A stretch of 64,000 nucleotides of DNA from Saprospiraceae bacterium (GTDB taxonomy: Bacteria; Bacteroidota; Bacteroidia; Chitinophagales; Saprospiraceae), in contig JADJPZ010000004.1 in assembly GCA_016713025.1 (NCBI GenBank), positions 2,294,001-2,358,000 of the forward strand, in the 5' to 3' direction. Positions 20,485 through 29,888 of this stretch are shown here, one piece after another. Position numbers and translations under genes: made by a program. The notes beneath the pieces are model-generated. The model saw nothing but the letters and a program-made list of their open reading frames with translations. It made no database searches and was not told the origin of the DNA. Within the stretch, counting starts at the first letter, position 1. Each line of letters starts with the position of its first letter.

Positions 20485-20492
20485 CAAAATTA
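20485..20492 (-). promoter_or_regulatory. Possible -7 box of the SusC/SusD operon
   Basis: Minus-strand TAATTTTG fits the TAnnTTTG consensus about 195 bases before the SusC ATG. The long AT-rich leader and absent -33 make this tentative. Confidence 0.3.
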
Positions 20493-20710
20493 ATATTTGT
20501 TATGAATAATATTAAATTTTTTAATAATTTTTTTTAATATTTATAAAAATTGTGTTTTTAGTCTGTTAACAGTGTAAAGCTTATCACCATATTTGGGTTG
20601 CCAAATTTATTTGCACCCAAGTGCATGTGGGTGTATTTCATTTTTTCGCCTCACATTATAAATCATGGGTGTATCCCATTTTTGCACTGAAATTGTTTAA
20701 ACTGCCCACA

Positions 20711-20760
20711 ACCCTCATTCCCTAAAGAGCCTGTCAAGCTATGCTTGAGACGTCCCACCC
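20711..20760. repeat. 50-bp repeat C, copy 2
   Basis: Second copy of the 50-bp repeat found at 13022-13071, with one TAT/TAC difference at the hairpin loop. It is followed by CCCCTTTAAGGGG, a small palindrome also present in altered form after copy 1. Confidence 0.7.
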
Positions 20761-20833
20761 AAATCCTCCTAATAAAAGCGCTGAATTCCCCTTTAAGGGG
20801 CAGGGGTAAGAAGAGCCAAATTACCTTCCCACA

Positions 20834-20883
20834 ACCCTCATTCCCTAAAGAGCCTGTCAAGCTACGCTTGAGACGTCCCACCC
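20834..20883. repeat. 50-bp repeat C, copy 3
   Basis: Third copy, 123 bases after copy 2. The two copies create a spurious minus-strand ORF with repeated GSLGNEGCG peptides. Confidence 0.7.
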
Positions 20884-21005
20884 TTAAACTCCTTAACTAT
20901 TAAGCTAATCCACTAAATTCAGAGCTTAGGAATTATATAATTTAGTGCAATTTTGGATACACCCAAAATCATCAATTTTTTTTTTTATTTAGTCAAGATG
21001 CCTTA

Positions 21006-21160
21006 GAGTATGTTTAAATTTTTATGTTTGAGTGAAAGTGATAAAATTTAATTTTGGACAAGGCATATTTTGCAGTCGTAGCCGGAAGCTACGGCGAAAA
21101 ATATAACGCTGGCTAAAATTAAATTTTCCACTTGGAGCCAAATGATAAAAGTTTAAACTC
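21006..21160. mobile_element. MITE-like element, GAGTATG family type B, copy 2
   Basis: 155 bp running from GAGTATGTTTAAA to TTTAAACTC, flanked by TTA on both sides (a 3-bp direct repeat). Internally it is the reverse complement of 7494-7721, lacking that copy's extra hairpin segment. Its right end abuts the 361-bp tandem repeat. Confidence 0.7.
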
Positions 21161-21928
21161 TTAATATATTGCATCGAAGCTAAAAGCTACGACGAACAAA
21201 CGAAACTTTAGAGACATGATCCTGAAGATAAATTACTCCCGCCTGTCGGGGCAGGAGCGTAGCTCTGTCATCTTTGTAGAAAACATTAGCACCTGAAACA
21301 TAAGGGGCGTAGCCCTGACATCTTATATTTACCACATCTTTTAAGATCACAGGGCTACGCGCCTACGTGATGGTGTGAGGATATTTATGCTACCAAGATC
21401 ACAGGACTACGTCCCTATATTAATCTCGGACATAAAGATTGGGGATAATAGAAGGGTGTATTTCATTTTTTTTGCATCACATTATAAATCATCATTTTAT
21501 TCGCAATTCAGGCAAGATACCTTAATATATTGCATCGAAGCTAAAAGCTACGACGAACAAACGATGCTTTAGAGACATGATCCTGCAGATAAATTACTCC
21601 CGCCTATCGGGGCAGGAGCGTAGCTCTGTCGTCTTTGTAGAAAACATTAGCACCTGAAACATAAGGGGCGTAGCCCTGACATCTTATATTTACCACATCT
21701 TTTAAGATCACAGGGCTACGCCCCTACGTGATGGTGTGAGGATATTTATGCTACCAAGATCACAGGACTACGTCCCTATATTAATCTCGGACATAAAGAT
21801 TGGGGATAATAGAAGGGTGTATTTCATTTTTTTTGCATCACATTATAAATCATCATTTTATTCGCAATTCAGGCAAGATACCTTAATATATTGCATCGAA
21901 GCTAAAAGCTACGACGAACAAACGAAAC
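21161..21928. repeat. 361-bp tandem repeat, 2.1 copies
   Basis: Copies start at 21161 and 21522, with a third partial copy from 21883 that stops near 21928. The period is exactly 361 bases and the full copies differ at only a handful of positions. Each unit carries GGGGCGTAGCCCTG and CAGGGCTACG inverted arms able to form a large hairpin, plus AGCTAAAAGCTACGACGAAC. Short ORFs beginning MRIFMLPRSQDY in each unit are artefacts. No gene is present between 20291 and 21971. Confidence 0.85.
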
Positions 21929-21971
21929 TTGATAAGAAATCGTGTACAGTGCGAAAAAATGAAATGCACCT

Positions 21972-22039
21972 CATAATATCCATCTTTCACTTCCTGTGCA
22001 ATTCTTTTGGCAATTCCGGATTTATCTAGGGGCATGATA
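21972..22039 (-). pseudogene. Broken 5' end of a CoA-transferase subunit B gene
   Basis: On the minus strand ATG at 22035-22033 opens MPLDKSGIAKRIAQEVKDGY and then the similarity stops. It matches the intact gene's 5' end (15111-15178) with about five mismatches in 68 bases. The two copies point the same way and bracket the SusC/SusD block, so this is a relic of a duplication, insertion or recombination event. Confidence 0.8.
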
Positions 22040-22216
22040 TCATATTATTTGTGACAAAAATAAACAAACTTAGCTATTTTAGCACGTTTTATAGATCAGT
22101 TGCCTATACTTTATCTAAAAGTAATTTTTGGGTGCGAAGAAAAATGTAATTTTATGTCATAGTTTTGAAACTAAATTTTTTGACCATTAACAATTATTTT
22201 CCAAAAAAATGAAAAG

Positions 22217-24397
22217 ATGTTTGCTTGTTTTTTTCTAACTTATTCATGTTGGTCTTTTGGGCAAAATAACACTGAGTATAACTTTAGCTTTGAAAATAAA
22301 GGAAAATTAGAAAAACTCCCTTCCGGCTGGAAAGTGTGGGGAGGATATGACATTGAAACGGACTCTGTTGTAGTGTACTCTGGGAAAAAATCTATAAGCA
22401 TCGCTTCCGGAAAAAATAAAACTGATTTTGGCAGTACATTTTATAGCATACCCGCAGCCAAATATCAGGGAAACAAAATCAGACTGGAAGGGTATATGCG
22501 TACCTTGGATATCAAAGATGGTCATGCCGGTTTATTGCTTAGGATAGATGGCAAAAATGAATCACTGGTATTTGATAATATGGAAAACCAAAGTATTAAT
22601 GGAACAACCAACTGGAAAAAATACACTATAAACCTGCCTTACCCCGATGGTGCAGAATTGATCATCATCGGTGGTATCATCGTAGGCACAGGGACGGCAT
22701 GGTTTGATGATTTTACCCTAATGATAGATGGACAAAATATTAAAACGATGAAGGAAGTCAGGCTTGAATCTGAATCGGATAAGGAATTTGACAATGGTTC
22801 GGGTCTGATCGTGCATTCGATTGATCATGCTGAGTTGGAATTGGTAGGTCGGGTTTGGGGTTTTTTAAAATATCATCATCCGATAATTGCGTCTGGTAAG
22901 TATAACTGGGATTATGAACTTTTCAGGTTTTTTAGAAAGTATTTAGATAACAGGAATTCAATTAAAATAAGTGATGCTCTTTCCAATTGGGTAGATAGTA
23001 TCGGAGTATTGAAAATATGTGATAAATGCGCCCAATCATCACCAGAAGCTTTACTTAAGCCTGATATGGAATGGATGCGATTAGTTAAAGAGCCATTACT
23101 ATCGAAACTCAAATTTATATATACTAACAGAGTCAATGACAAAAATGTCTATATAAACTTAGCACCATATATAGGGAATCCTGAGTTTACTAATGAAAAC
23201 AAATATGCAGAAATGCCCTTTCCTGATCAGGGTTTTCGTTTACTTGCACTATACAGGTATTGGAATATGATCCATTATTTTTTTCCTTACAAAAATCTGA
23301 CCGATAAAAACTGGAATGAGGTTTTGAGAGAATATATTCCTGAATTTATCAATGCGAAAGATGAGCTGGACTATGAACTGGCAGCGCTCAGAATAATAGG
23401 TGAAGTCAACGATTCGCATGCCAACCTGTGGGGAGGAAATGAGAAGGTGAAAATATGGAAGGGTGATAATTATTGTCCTTTTAGAGTCGAATTTGTGGAA
23501 GGTAAACTTGTTGTGACAGATTATTATAATCCTGAACTCAAAACTGAAAATGGGCCTGAAGTAGGTGACATCATCACAACAATAAACGGAATCGCTATAG
23601 AAAATTTAACTGAAAGCATGAAAATGTATTTTCCTTCGTCCAATCCAGCGTCCAGAATGAGAGATATGGCAGAAGATATATTGAGGTCGGGGGATAGTTT
23701 ATTGAATATATCATATATGTCAAACGGTAACACAAGATCAAAATACATAAAATTGCATAAAAAGGAAAAATTAAATATATACAGGTGGTATAAAGAAATA
23801 TCAACACCTTCTTATAAATGGTTGAAAGCAGGCATAGGATATGTCACTTTGCAAAATATAAAGTTGAATGATATTGATAGTATAAAGACATTATTTAAAG
23901 ATGCTAGGGGGATTGTAATTGATATCAGAAATTATCCTTCAACTTTTGTTCCTTTTGCATTGGGCAGTTATTTTGTGGCATCTACAACACCGTTTGTCAA
24001 ATTTACAACAGGAAGCATCAGCAATCCGGGTGAATTTACTTTTGGTCCACCAATCAATATACCTAAAGGGGACAAGACTTTTAATGGTAAACTTGTGATA
24101 TTATTGAACGAAAAATCACAAAGTCAGGCGGAATATACTGCAATGGCATTCAGAGCCGGTAAAAATACAACTATCATAGGTAGTGTTACAGCAGGGGCTG
24201 ATGGCAATGTATCTTCTATCTATTTACCCGGCAATTTACGGACTATGATTTCTGGAATAGGTGTATTTTATCCTGATGGTAAAAAGACTCAAAGGGTTGG
24301 TATAATACCGGATATAATAATAAAACCTACTATCGCAGGTATTAAAACAGGTAAAGATGAAGTTCTCTTAGCTGCAATTGAGTTTATAAATCGTTAG
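22217..24397 (+). CDS. S41-family (C-terminal processing type) peptidase, secreted
   Basis: A 726-residue exported serine protease. After a signal segment come a carbohydrate-binding-like beta domain (about 20-170), a helical region, a PDZ-like domain (about 430-480) and the S41 core (about 540-726), with the nucleophile in NEKSQSQAEYTAM and the GSVTAGADG loop. The annotated ATG (22217) gives a signal peptide with no positive charge. An ATG at 22209 in another frame reads MKRCLLVFF, a far better signal start, and would join this frame if the T7 tract at 22228-22234 had eight Ts. The true start may therefore be 22209. The target is unknown. Confidence 0.85.
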   Translation: MFACFFLTYSCWSFGQNNTEYNFSFENKGKLEKLPSGWKVWGGYDIETDSVVVYSGKKSISIASGKNKTDFGSTFYSIPAAKYQGNKIRLEGYMRTLDIKDGHAGLLLRIDGKNESLVFDNMENQSINGTTNWKKYTINLPYPDGAELIIIGGIIVGTGTAWFDDFTLMIDGQNIKTMKEVRLESESDKEFDNGSGLIVHSIDHAELELVGRVWGFLKYHHPIIASGKYNWDYELFRFFRKYLDNRNSIKISDALSNWVDSIGVLKICDKCAQSSPEALLKPDMEWMRLVKEPLLSKLKFIYTNRVNDKNVYINLAPYIGNPEFTNENKYAEMPFPDQGFRLLALYRYWNMIHYFFPYKNLTDKNWNEVLREYIPEFINAKDELDYELAALRIIGEVNDSHANLWGGNEKVKIWKGDNYCPFRVEFVEGKLVVTDYYNPELKTENGPEVGDIITTINGIAIENLTESMKMYFPSSNPASRMRDMAEDILRSGDSLLNISYMSNGNTRSKYIKLHKKEKLNIYRWYKEISTPSYKWLKAGIGYVTLQNIKLNDIDSIKTLFKDARGIVIDIRNYPSTFVPFALGSYFVASTTPFVKFTTGSISNPGEFTFGPPINIPKGDKTFNGKLVILLNEKSQSQAEYTAMAFRAGKNTTIIGSVTAGADGNVSSIYLPGNLRTMISGIGVFYPDGKKTQRVGIIPDIIIKPTIAGIKTGKDEVLLAAIEFINR

Positions 24398-24493
24398 TTG
24401 CAGTTTGAAAGAATAAAATACTAAATACCAGTCAAAAATTTTGCAACAGAATTTCTTTTATTCACGTTAATAAGTCTTTATAAATCCAAAGGT

Positions 24494-26875
24494 ATGTTTA
24501 AATTTATTGTATTGTCAATGATTTGTTTGAACACATTTTCTTTTTTAAATAGCCAAACTATCATTTTTAAGATCAATGATAAGGATGGTTATTCTTTGCC
24601 AGGCGCCAATGTGACTTTGAGAAGGGCTGAAGATAGTTTAAAAATAATCGGGTCAGCAGAAATAGACGGCCTAGCTACCATCAAGGTTGAAAAACCCGGA
24701 AAATACACTTATGAAGTAAGCTACATAGGTTATGAAACCGTGGCCAATACAGTAGTAGTAAATGAACTCAATCCGCCAATCGAAATCACTATGAAGGAGG
24801 CTATTAATTTGCTTAATGAAGTACAGGTAGTCAGCAGGCGTCCCTTGATAAGGCAAGATGGAGAAAGGACTATTGTTGACCCTGAACCTTTATTGGGCTC
24901 AGTGACGAATACTTTAGAACTATTGACCTCCACGCCCGGTCTCTTTGTAGATGATCAAGGTGGAATTTTTCTTGGCAACTCCAACCCTGCGACTATTTAC
25001 ATCAATGGTCGTGAGCAAAGACTTAGTTCTTCTGATATTGCCAATATACTTAGAAGTTTACCACCGGACAATATTCAAAGGATAGAGATCATTCGCAATC
25101 CTTCTACTAAGTTTGATGCAGCCAGTACAGGTGGAGTAGTAAATGTAGTTCTGAAAAAAGGTGTTAAAATAGGAAGATTTGGAAGTACTAACATTGGTTT
25201 TAATCAAGGAAAAGCAGGGAACAGATTCGGAGGTATAAATATTTATGATACAGGATCAAAGAGTGGGTACTATATCAATCTAAGCGCTAACCAGAATGCC
25301 GGTCTGGACGATTTGAGTTCTGAAAGACGGTCAAATGCTCCATTTGTTTTGTTGCAAAAAGGCGATACAGAGCGCAAAGAACATAACGGGTTTCTGGGCT
25401 TTGGATTCAATCAGGAAGTGAATAGTAAATGGTCATGGACATTGGATTCGAGAATCAATGGCAGTGTATCTAAGTCAAATTCAACCTTTGAAAATAACAC
25501 CACCACTTTTGAAGGAAAAGACTTGTCAAATATGCAAAATCTTGTGAATAATCGTACACCTTTTATAAGTCATAACAACGATTTGGGTCTCATTTATAAG
25601 TTGGATACTACCAATTCAGATGTCAATTTCAAATTGAGCTTCGGCCAATCCTGGAATGACAATACACAGGAGTATCAAAATAACTTCAGATTTCCTCAAC
25701 TATCTCCTATCCTTGGATCGGGAGAATCGCATAGAAGGCGCACGTTTATTTTAGCTCAGATAGATGTGACTAAAGAGTTCAAAAAAGATTTTAGACTTGA
25801 AACAGGTATAAAATCCAATATTCAGAATTTTAAGAGTGATGTTGATTTTCTCATCAATGACGGACAAGGTGGAACAGTTTCAGACAAAGATCGAAATAAT
25901 GCTTACAAGTTTGATGAGCATCTTTTTGCGGCTTATGGCCAAATATCTAAAAATTTTGCCAACAAAGTATCTCTTACAACAGGTGTCAGGTTAGAGTCCA
26001 CCGATATGAAAGGTTTTCAGACAATTCCTTCCGATACCAGCTTTAAAGTAATTCGGGCCGACTTTTTCCCATATTTGTTTATAAGTAGAGATATTATGAA
26101 AATTGCTACCTATCCGATGAAAGGAACATTGACCTACAGGAGAACTTTAAGCAGACCAAGTTATCAAAATCTTAATCCGGCCATTACCATTCTGGATTTG
26201 TACAATTATCGCGCTGGCAATCCTGCCCTGAACCCACAATTTACTGATAATGTTGAATTTAAGATAGGATTTGATGATGTAGAAGTCCTGGCTTTCGGAA
26301 AGAATTATACAACGGGTATCATTTCAAACGTATTGTACAATGATCCGAACAATCCCAATCTTACTGTAAATACATTTGATAATATTGGAAAAACAGATGA
26401 ATCGTATTTTAAATTTACTGGTGCTATACCGCCTGTTTTTAAGTACTTTTTTGTGGTGGGCGGGCAATATAATCATTTGAAATATGAAGGCCTTTATAAT
26501 GGGTCGCCCATTAGTTTTACAAGAGGAAGCTGGCAGTTGTTTACTTTTCACAGATACAAATTTACGAGTAATACGTCCATTTCAATGCAAGGTTTTATGC
26601 TCATCAAAGGTCAGCGTAATCTCTTGGAGTTAGAAAATTTCGGACAATTGAACTTAAGTTTTAATCAGCAGCTTTTGAACAAGAAACTTATGATCTCAAT
26701 ATATGCCAGAGATGTGTTTAGGACTATGGAAAATTCATTCAAACTTCAACAAGGTAACATCCTGTTTCAAGGGCAGCAGTACAATGATAATCAGCGATTT
26801 GGAGCTACTGTAAGGTATAATTTCGGGATACCAACCAAGAAGAGAAATGATGATGAAAACACTACAGAGATATGA
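24494..26875 (+). CDS. TonB-dependent receptor-like outer-membrane beta-barrel protein
   Basis: A 793-residue outer-membrane protein with signal peptide (about 1-20), carboxypeptidase-like beta domain (about 22-100, YEVSYIGYETV), a plug-like domain (VQVVSRRPLIRQDGERTIVD; NPATIYINGREQRLSS; IQRIEIIRNPSTKFDA) and a 14- to 22-strand barrel of the 'outer membrane beta-barrel protein family' type. The plug resembles TonB receptors but I see no clear TonB box. It follows the S41 peptidase by 96 bases in the same direction. Ligand unknown. Confidence 0.88.
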   Translation: MFKFIVLSMICLNTFSFLNSQTIIFKINDKDGYSLPGANVTLRRAEDSLKIIGSAEIDGLATIKVEKPGKYTYEVSYIGYETVANTVVVNELNPPIEITMKEAINLLNEVQVVSRRPLIRQDGERTIVDPEPLLGSVTNTLELLTSTPGLFVDDQGGIFLGNSNPATIYINGREQRLSSSDIANILRSLPPDNIQRIEIIRNPSTKFDAASTGGVVNVVLKKGVKIGRFGSTNIGFNQGKAGNRFGGINIYDTGSKSGYYINLSANQNAGLDDLSSERRSNAPFVLLQKGDTERKEHNGFLGFGFNQEVNSKWSWTLDSRINGSVSKSNSTFENNTTTFEGKDLSNMQNLVNNRTPFISHNNDLGLIYKLDTTNSDVNFKLSFGQSWNDNTQEYQNNFRFPQLSPILGSGESHRRRTFILAQIDVTKEFKKDFRLETGIKSNIQNFKSDVDFLINDGQGGTVSDKDRNNAYKFDEHLFAAYGQISKNFANKVSLTTGVRLESTDMKGFQTIPSDTSFKVIRADFFPYLFISRDIMKIATYPMKGTLTYRRTLSRPSYQNLNPAITILDLYNYRAGNPALNPQFTDNVEFKIGFDDVEVLAFGKNYTTGIISNVLYNDPNNPNLTVNTFDNIGKTDESYFKFTGAIPPVFKYFFVVGGQYNHLKYEGLYNGSPISFTRGSWQLFTFHRYKFTSNTSISMQGFMLIKGQRNLLELENFGQLNLSFNQQLLNKKLMISIYARDVFRTMENSFKLQQGNILFQGQQYNDNQRFGATVRYNFGIPTKKRNDDENTTEI

Positions 26876-27069
26876 TAATAATTAGCATTGTGACGAATGA
26901 GCATTAGCAAATCCGTTCATCAAAACCGTTGTTACATCTGGTTTATTTATGCATTACATCATTTGTACTTCTTCAAACTTTTCAACATTAAACCTAACTT
27001 TTGCTTTTAAGGCGTTCAATATTTTAGTCCGAATGTTTTGTAGATGGGAATTTGTTCTGTTATGCATAA

Positions 27070-27105
27070 AAAAGGTCAAAATCACATTTTTGACTTTGAC
27101 CTTTT
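27070..27105. terminator. Bidirectional terminator between the receptor and rny
   Basis: An 11-bp stem AAAAGGTCAAA / TTTGACCTTTT around a 14-base loop, with A/T tracts on both sides, placed between converging genes. The remaining gap (26876-27124) shows nothing else. Confidence 0.7.
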
Positions 27106-27124
27106 AAAAATGATATTCAATTTT

Positions 27125-28774
27125 CTACCTCGCAAATGCCGTAGCCCGCTTTTCCCTGATAACGGTGACTTTCACCTGACCCGGATATTGCATCTCATCC
27201 TGTATCTTTTGTGAAATGATAAATGCAAGGTCATCAGCATACTGATCTGTTACTTTTTCAGACTCCACTATCACTCTTAGTTCTCTGCCGGCTTGCAAAG
27301 CATAGGCTTTCTGAACTCCTTCATAAGCTAATGCAAGTTCTTCAAGTTCGCCTATTCTCTTTAGGTAACTCTCCAGAATTTCTCTTCTTGCTCCAGGTCT
27401 GGCACCAGAGATGGCATCACACGCCTGAACTATAGGAGAAATGATGTTGTTCATTTCTATTTCATCGTGGTGCGCACCTACTGCATTCAGTATCACAGGA
27501 TGTTCTTTGTGTTTTTCACAGATCTCCATACCTAAGAGTGCGTGCGATAATTCTGACTCTTCTTCAGTCACTTTACCTATGTCATGCAGGAGTCCGGCAC
27601 GTTTTGCCATCTTTATCTGCTTGGGATTGAGACCTAGCTCTGCTGCCATAGTAGCACATAGATTGGCAGTTTCGATAGAGTGTTTGAGCAGGTTTTGTCC
27701 ATAAGAAGATCTGAATCTCAGGCGACCTACCATTTTGACTAAATAAGGTGCCAGTCCATGAATATCTAGATCAATGATAGTTCTCTCTCCTATCTCCACG
27801 ATCTGTTCATCCAATTGTTTTTTGACTTTAGCCACGGTCTCTTCAATTTTTGCCGGGTGGATACGTCCATCAGCCACCAATTTTTTGAGTGCCAGACGGC
27901 ACAGTTCACGTCTGATCGGGTCAAAACTGGAAATCACAATAGCTTCAGGTGTATCATCAACCACAATTTCGGCACCTGTAGCTGCTTCAAGTGCTCTGAT
28001 GTTCCTGCCTTCTCTACCTATGATCTGACCTTTGATTTCATCAGATTCAAGATTGAACACAGAAACGGAGTTTTCGATTGTGATCTCAGCACACATCCTT
28101 TGAATCGTCTGTATAACAATTTTTTTAGCCTCCTTATTTGCATTGGTGTGTGCATTGGCTATCGCTTCTTTTTCTATTATCATTGCGTCATTCTGAGCTT
28201 TTGCTCTGACCGCTTCAATCAGTTGATCTTTCGCCTGACTTTCTGTAAGCTTGGAAATCGTTTCAAGTTCTTTGATGAACCTTTCGTTGGCCGAATCAAG
28301 TTCTTCTTTCTTTTTAGCAACGATTTTCATCTGCACATCCAGATTTTCTCTGATTGCAAGTATTTCCTGTTCCTTACTTTCAATGGTTTCCATTTCTGTA
28401 AGAATGGCATCTTGTTTGATTTTCAACTCTTTCTCCAATGAGATGGCTGTGAGTTCCCTTTCTTTGATTTCTACTTTTTGCTCAGCTTTCCAGGTTTCAA
28501 ATTCAGATTTCAACTTTGAAAAGTTTTCTCTGGTCTCCTGTATTTTTTTCTGCTTAATAGCATCATTCGTTTGTTCAGCTTTAGAAAGAATTTTTTCAGC
28601 ACGATTTTCTGCTTCATCAAGTTTTCTTTTGGCTGTCAGTTCCGCTTCTTTGATAGTGATATCTGCCTTATCATTGGCTTCCTTTACCTTATTTTTGTAT
28701 AAGGTCTGTGAAACCAAATGATATAAACCGCCTCCTCCAATGAATGCTGCGATTGCCAATAATACTGTACTCAT
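27125..28774 (-). CDS. rny: Ribonuclease Y
   Basis: RNase Y is a membrane-anchored endoribonuclease that starts mRNA decay. I choose ATG 28774, giving MSTVLLAIAAFIGGGGLY as the N-terminal membrane anchor; the 16 extra upstream codons carry no anchor signal. The protein has a long coiled coil (about 25-200), a KH domain with GQIIGREGRNIRALE, and the HD domain with RAGLLHDIGKV plus VGAHHDE. The length of about 549 residues is slightly above that of Bacillus RNase Y. It is in the conserved pheT-zapA-rny order on the minus strand. Confidence 0.95.
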   Translation of the reverse strand: MSTVLLAIAAFIGGGGLYHLVSQTLYKNKVKEANDKADITIKEAELTAKRKLDEAENRAEKILSKAEQTNDAIKQKKIQETRENFSKLKSEFETWKAEQKVEIKERELTAISLEKELKIKQDAILTEMETIESKEQEILAIRENLDVQMKIVAKKKEELDSANERFIKELETISKLTESQAKDQLIEAVRAKAQNDAMIIEKEAIANAHTNANKEAKKIVIQTIQRMCAEITIENSVSVFNLESDEIKGQIIGREGRNIRALEAATGAEIVVDDTPEAIVISSFDPIRRELCRLALKKLVADGRIHPAKIEETVAKVKKQLDEQIVEIGERTIIDLDIHGLAPYLVKMVGRLRFRSSYGQNLLKHSIETANLCATMAAELGLNPKQIKMAKRAGLLHDIGKVTEEESELSHALLGMEICEKHKEHPVILNAVGAHHDEIEMNNIISPIVQACDAISGARPGARREILESYLKRIGELEELALAYEGVQKAYALQAGRELRVIVESEKVTDQYADDLAFIISQKIQDEMQYPGQVKVTVIREKRATAFAR

Positions 28775-28862
28775 ATATTCATAAAATTTTAAAAGTGTGA
28801 AATAATACTCACAAAACACCATTGTTTTATAACCTTAGCTGTATCATGAGTTGATATAATGA

Positions 28863-29076
28863 GAGTATGTTTAAAGTGCCTAATTTCTTTGAGGGAAGAG
28901 CACATTTAAATTTTTATTGCCTTAAAATCACTCTATTATGAACCTGACTTCAAAATAGTCGTGTAGCTCACCTACCAGCCTAAAAAACGGTTATCAAGCA
29001 GGATAATGCGTTGATTATTTTAGTGTCAGAGCCATAATCTCTTGATTTACAAATAATAAAAATTTTAAGCATACTC
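28863..29076. mobile_element. MITE-like element, GAGTATG family type A, copy 1
   Basis: A 214-bp non-coding segment from GAGTATGTTTAAA to AAGCATACTC between rny and zapA. Its interior (ATTGCCTTAAAATCA, TATGAACCTGAC, CATAATCTCTTGATTTAC) matches 33401-33553 and 53383-53535; this copy has extra sequence. The flanks TGA/TAA are not an exact repeat. The gap 29077-29215 holds an AATTTCTCA/TGAGAAATT hairpin and nothing coding. Confidence 0.7.
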
Positions 29077-29215
29077 TAAAATTCCTATCCGAAACAGGAA
29101 AATCAGGTAAAGAATGGTGGGTAAGAAGTTAAATATTCTAAATGTTCCAATGTAATTTCTCATGAGCTGAGAAATTAAGAACGCATATCGTTTTTTTTTA
29201 CTTGCCGTCAACATT

Positions 29216-29512
29216 TCAGTCAATATCCAATTCAGAAAGTGTCTGAATGATTTTTTCTGTTTTTAAGTCAATTTCTTCCTGACTATTGACGGGAAGTTGT
29301 TTTTTTAAATCAAATGTATAGGTCAGCAAAGTCATGATCACACAGTCCAACTTATCCCTGTTAGGGTAAGTTTTTTGAAAATTCATGATTTTAGCATTGA
29401 TATCCTGCTCAATATCATGAACAAAGTCTTTTTCATCATTATCCAGTTTTACAGGAAAAGTTCTCCCTGCTATTGTGATAATTTTTGATTCCAACTCTTT
29501 TTCTTCTGTCAT
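29216..29512 (-). CDS. zapA: Cell division protein ZapA
   Basis: ZapA cross-links FtsZ filaments at mid-cell. I take ATG 29512 (MTEEKELESKIITIAGR) because its ATGA overlaps the upstream gene's stop, a sign of translational coupling; the frame opens further upstream only inside that gene. The 98-residue product has the ZapA beta-hairpin (IITIAGRTFPVKL), the DEKDF..DIEQDINAKI helix and a C-terminal coiled-coil segment. Confidence 0.85.
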   Translation of the reverse strand: MTEEKELESKIITIAGRTFPVKLDNDEKDFVHDIEQDINAKIMNFQKTYPNRDKLDCVIMTLLTYTFDLKKQLPVNSQEEIDLKTEKIIQTLSELDID

Positions 29513-29862
29513 TCCTTTTTTTGCACTATTTGAATACATTGATCTATATCATCGATGAACATATCTAATTGTTTTTTTATCTCAGCATTTTTTATATTTT
29601 GTTTTTGCTTCAATATTTGTACTGCATCTTCAGACACATCATCCGTAATCGATAACATTGAATTTTTATCTTCCTTCACACGATTCTCCAACTCTCTTTG
29701 TAATAAATTTATTTGATTTTTATATTGATCAGCTTCTACTTTTAGATCGCTGAGTTGAACTTCCAATTCTACATTCTTTTTCCTTAGATCCTGATACTTA
29801 GACCTGACTTTACTGCTGATTTCCAGTATTTTATCCAGACTTTGTATCAAATTTTTCTCCAA
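29509..29862 (-). CDS. Small coiled-coil protein preceding zapA
   Basis: A 117-residue acidic protein that is almost wholly predicted coiled coil (about 10-70, with heptad-like leucines and isoleucines) and no signal peptide. I do not recognise a named family. It overlaps zapA by ATGA and lies 26 bases after pheT, so a role with ZapA in the Z-ring, similar in logic to ZapB in enterobacteria, is a reasonable but untested idea. Confidence 0.75.
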   Translation of the reverse strand: MEKNLIQSLDKILEISSKVRSKYQDLRKKNVELEVQLSDLKVEADQYKNQINLLQRELENRVKEDKNSMLSITDDVSEDAVQILKQKQNIKNAEIKKQLDMFIDDIDQCIQIVQKKE

Positions 29863-29888
29863 AGGTAATAATTTTATTTAATATATAA

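Noticed and set aside
20663..20881. Minus-strand ORF with repeated GSLGNEGCG
   Set aside because: It is made by translation of the 50-bp repeat C on the other strand.
21161..21928. Tandem repeat as a CRISPR array
   Set aside because: Units are 361 bp, few and adjacent, with no short repeats alternating with unique spacers and no cas genes nearby.
21375..22029. Repeated ORFs beginning MRIFMLPRSQDY
   Set aside because: They only reflect the 361-bp repeat and have no protein-like conservation apart from it.
27815..28441. 208-residue plus-strand ORF
   Set aside because: Antisense to rny, which has KH and HD motifs.
29077..29215. Possible 6S RNA between zapA and rny
   Set aside because: 6S RNA lies near zapA in some bacteria but the short gap after the element has only a small hairpin, not the long bulged duplex. 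A covariance-model search would decide.
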